Of a stretch of DNA of 5,551 bases, positions 4,813 through 5,551 are shown piece after piece. The first letter of the stretch is position 1, and the number at the start of each line of letters is the position of its first letter. The notes beneath the pieces are model-generated. The model saw only the letters and a list, made by a program, of their open reading frames with translations, searched no databases and had not been told where the DNA came from. The DNA is from UBA6901 sp035256085 (GTDB lineage Bacteria; Pseudomonadota; Gammaproteobacteria; Acidiferrobacterales; UBA6901): assembly GCA_035256085.1 (NCBI GenBank), contig DATEYP010000328.1, forward strand, positions 1 through 5,551, read 5' to 3'. A program made the position numbers and the translations under genes.

Positions 4813-5280
4813 ATGGGTACTATCACCGTAGCTGGAAAGACCGTCGAGGTTGATAAAGAGGGCTTCCTCGAAAACCGTTCCGACTGGAATGAAGAGATCG
4901 CCAAGGAAATGGCGAAGGCGGATAACTGCGAGCTGTCCGTCAACCACTGGGAAGTGATCCATTTCATGCGCGAATACTACGAGGAGCACCAGACCTCCCC
5001 GCACTTGCGCGTGCTAACCAAGGCCATCGCCAAAAAACATGCTGTCGCCAAGAAGCTTATCCCACCGAACAAGGGCATTAGAAAATACCTGTATAAGCTG
5101 TTCCGGTGCTGGTACGAGCAGCGAGCTCTGCGTGAAGCTCTGCGTGAAGCTCTGCGTGAAGCTCTGCGTGAAGCCTCGAAAAAGTATTCGGTGAAGTACC
5201 TGTACGAGCTGTTTCCGTACGGCCCGGCCAAGCAGGCGAACAGATACGCTGACCTGCCGAAGCTCATGGGCACAATCTGA
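4813..5280 (+). CDS. DsrC/TusE-family protein lacking both redox cysteines, with an ALRE-repeat insertion
   Basis: A 155-residue cytosolic protein of the DsrC/TusE fold. Signatures are TVEVDKEGFLENRSDWNEEI (10-29), LSVNHWEVIHFMREYYEEHQ (41-60), RVLTKAIAKK (66-75) and the C-terminal YLYELFPYGPAKQANRYADL (129-148). In canonical DsrC the C-terminal arm carries two conserved cysteines (QAC-R and the penultimate residue) that carry sulfur as a trisulfide. Here they are N143 and T154, so sulfur relay by the DsrC mechanism is not possible. Cysteine-less relatives have been called RspA and suggested to be regulatory. Cys39 and Cys99 lie elsewhere. Family length is about 105-115. The excess is a 37-residue insertion (91-127) bounded by two copies of KYLYxLF and holding four ALRE units (105-120), predicted to be a charged helix. 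A second paralogue follows after 38 bp. The family call is firm and the role is unknown. Confidence 0.92.
   Translation: MGTITVAGKTVEVDKEGFLENRSDWNEEIAKEMAKADNCELSVNHWEVIHFMREYYEEHQTSPHLRVLTKAIAKKHAVAKKLIPPNKGIRKYLYKLFRCWYEQRALREALREALREALREASKKYSVKYLYELFPYGPAKQANRYADLPKLMGTI
5083..5214 (+). repeat. Internal duplication of the KYLYxLF segment, offset 111 bp
   Basis: AAATACCTGTATAAGCTGTTC (21 nt, 5083-5103) and its counterpart at 5194-5214 agree in 17 of 21 positions and encode KYLYKLF and KYLYELF. The spacing is exactly 111 bp (37 codons). Removing one unit would leave a normal-length DsrC-like protein of about 118 residues, so the insertion is best read as a duplication whose middle then diverged or was filled. 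Confidence 0.75.
5125..5172 (+). repeat. 12-bp tandem repeat, four exact copies
   Basis: GCTCTGCGTGAA is repeated four times without change (5125-5136, 5137-5148, 5149-5160, 5161-5172), followed by GCCTCG. It encodes ALRE x 4. The 12-bp unit preserves frame, so gain or loss of units changes helix length only. Confidence 0.97.
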
Positions 5281-5305
5281 CTGTTTAATCCAAACACGAC
5301 ACGAA

Positions 5306-5311
5306 AAGGAG
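5306..5311 (+). promoter_or_regulatory. Ribosome binding site of the second DsrC-like gene
   Basis: AAGGAG lies 7 nt before ATG 5319. It is a strong Shine-Dalgarno site in a 38-bp intergenic gap that shows no terminator hairpin, supporting co-transcription with the upstream paralogue. Confidence 0.8.
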
Positions 5312-5318
5312 ATCACAC

Positions 5319-5551
5319 ATGAGTACCATTACCGCACCCAAAATTATTACCGTAACCTTAGCGGGCAAGACCGTCGAAGTCGACCAAGAAGGTTTCCTTG
5401 AGAACCGCTCCGACTGGAATGAGGAAATGGCCGGGGAAATGGCCAGACGCGACAACTGCGAGCTGACGCCGGACCACTGGGAAGTGATCAACTTCCAGCG
5501 CGAGTACTACGAGCAATACCAAGTCTCGCCCAACCAGCGCCTGCTGCCCAA
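5319..5551 (+). CDS. Second DsrC/TusE-family protein, 3' end outside the window
   Basis: The first 77 residues are visible and the frame is still open at the edge. They match the upstream paralogue closely: AGKTVEVDQEGFLENRSDWN (15-34), DNCELTPDHWEVINFQREYY (45-64) and QVSPNQRLL. The N-terminus is about seven residues longer than its neighbour (MSTITAPKIITVTLAGK against MGTITVAGK). Many differences are synonymous or conservative, which suggests an old tandem duplication under selection for the protein. The C-terminal arm with the diagnostic cysteine positions is beyond the window, so whether this copy is a sulfur carrier (DsrC/TusE) or another cysteine-less form cannot be told. Nor can the presence of the ALRE insertion. 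Confidence 0.9.
   Translation, partial: MSTITAPKIITVTLAGKTVEVDQEGFLENRSDWNEEMAGEMARRDNCELTPDHWEVINFQREYYEQYQVSPNQRLLP

Noticed and set aside
5125..5172. Possible CRISPR-like array
   Set aside because: The units are 12 bp, directly abutting, with no spacers and inside a coding frame.
4813..5280. Canonical dsrC or tusE assignment
   Set aside because: Both diagnostic C-terminal cysteines are missing, so only the family, not the DsrC or TusE function, is claimed.

Overview
The window looks like chromosomal DNA from a GC-rich proteobacterium, most likely a gamma- or betaproteobacterium with sulfur metabolism. The recognisable proteins resemble proteobacterial families (YbiX/PiuC hydroxylase, MsrB, NarL-type regulator), and the right end carries two tandem DsrC/TusE-family genes. 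Species cannot be named from the sequence.

Layout. (1) Positions 2-328 hold the 3' end of an unrecognised gene whose frame is cut by an in-frame TAG at 194-196 but continues with coding character to a TGA at 326-328. (2) Positions 357-491 and 2469-2591 are two copies, in opposite orientation, of a palindrome-ended dispersed element. They bracket a compact plus-strand block: a YbiX/PiuC-type iron/2-oxoglutarate hydroxylase, a six-helix membrane protein of unknown function, and methionine sulfoxide reductase B. (3) Positions 2674 to about 2895 are the 5' fragment of a metallophosphoesterase gene, a decayed paralogue of the intact gene at 4070-4771. Its NHE metal-ligand triplet has been duplicated and its His changed to Tyr. 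(4) A minus-strand NarL/FixJ-type response regulator (2912-3562) runs up against the fragment's broken end, with no partner kinase in view. (5) About 500 bp of gene-poor DNA (3563-4069) contains two small hairpins. (6) The intact metallophosphoesterase is followed after 41 bp by a DsrC-like gene (4813-5280), and after another 38 bp by a second DsrC-like gene that runs off the window.

The most notable object is the first DsrC-like protein. It keeps the DsrC fold signature but lacks both C-terminal redox cysteines (Asn and Thr stand in their places). It also carries a 37-residue insertion bounded by a duplicated KYLYxLF segment and filled by a four-copy, 12-bp in-frame repeat encoding ALRE units. 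Such cysteine-less DsrC relatives have been discussed as regulatory rather than sulfur-carrying proteins.

How the parts might work together is inference. The first block looks like oxidative-stress or iron-related housekeeping. The second joins a two-component regulator, a phosphoesterase and a tandem family of DsrC-like proteins. The 3' half has an unusual density of duplications: a gene fragment, 9-, 12- and 18-bp tandem repeats, a 111-bp-offset internal duplication, and tandem paralogues.
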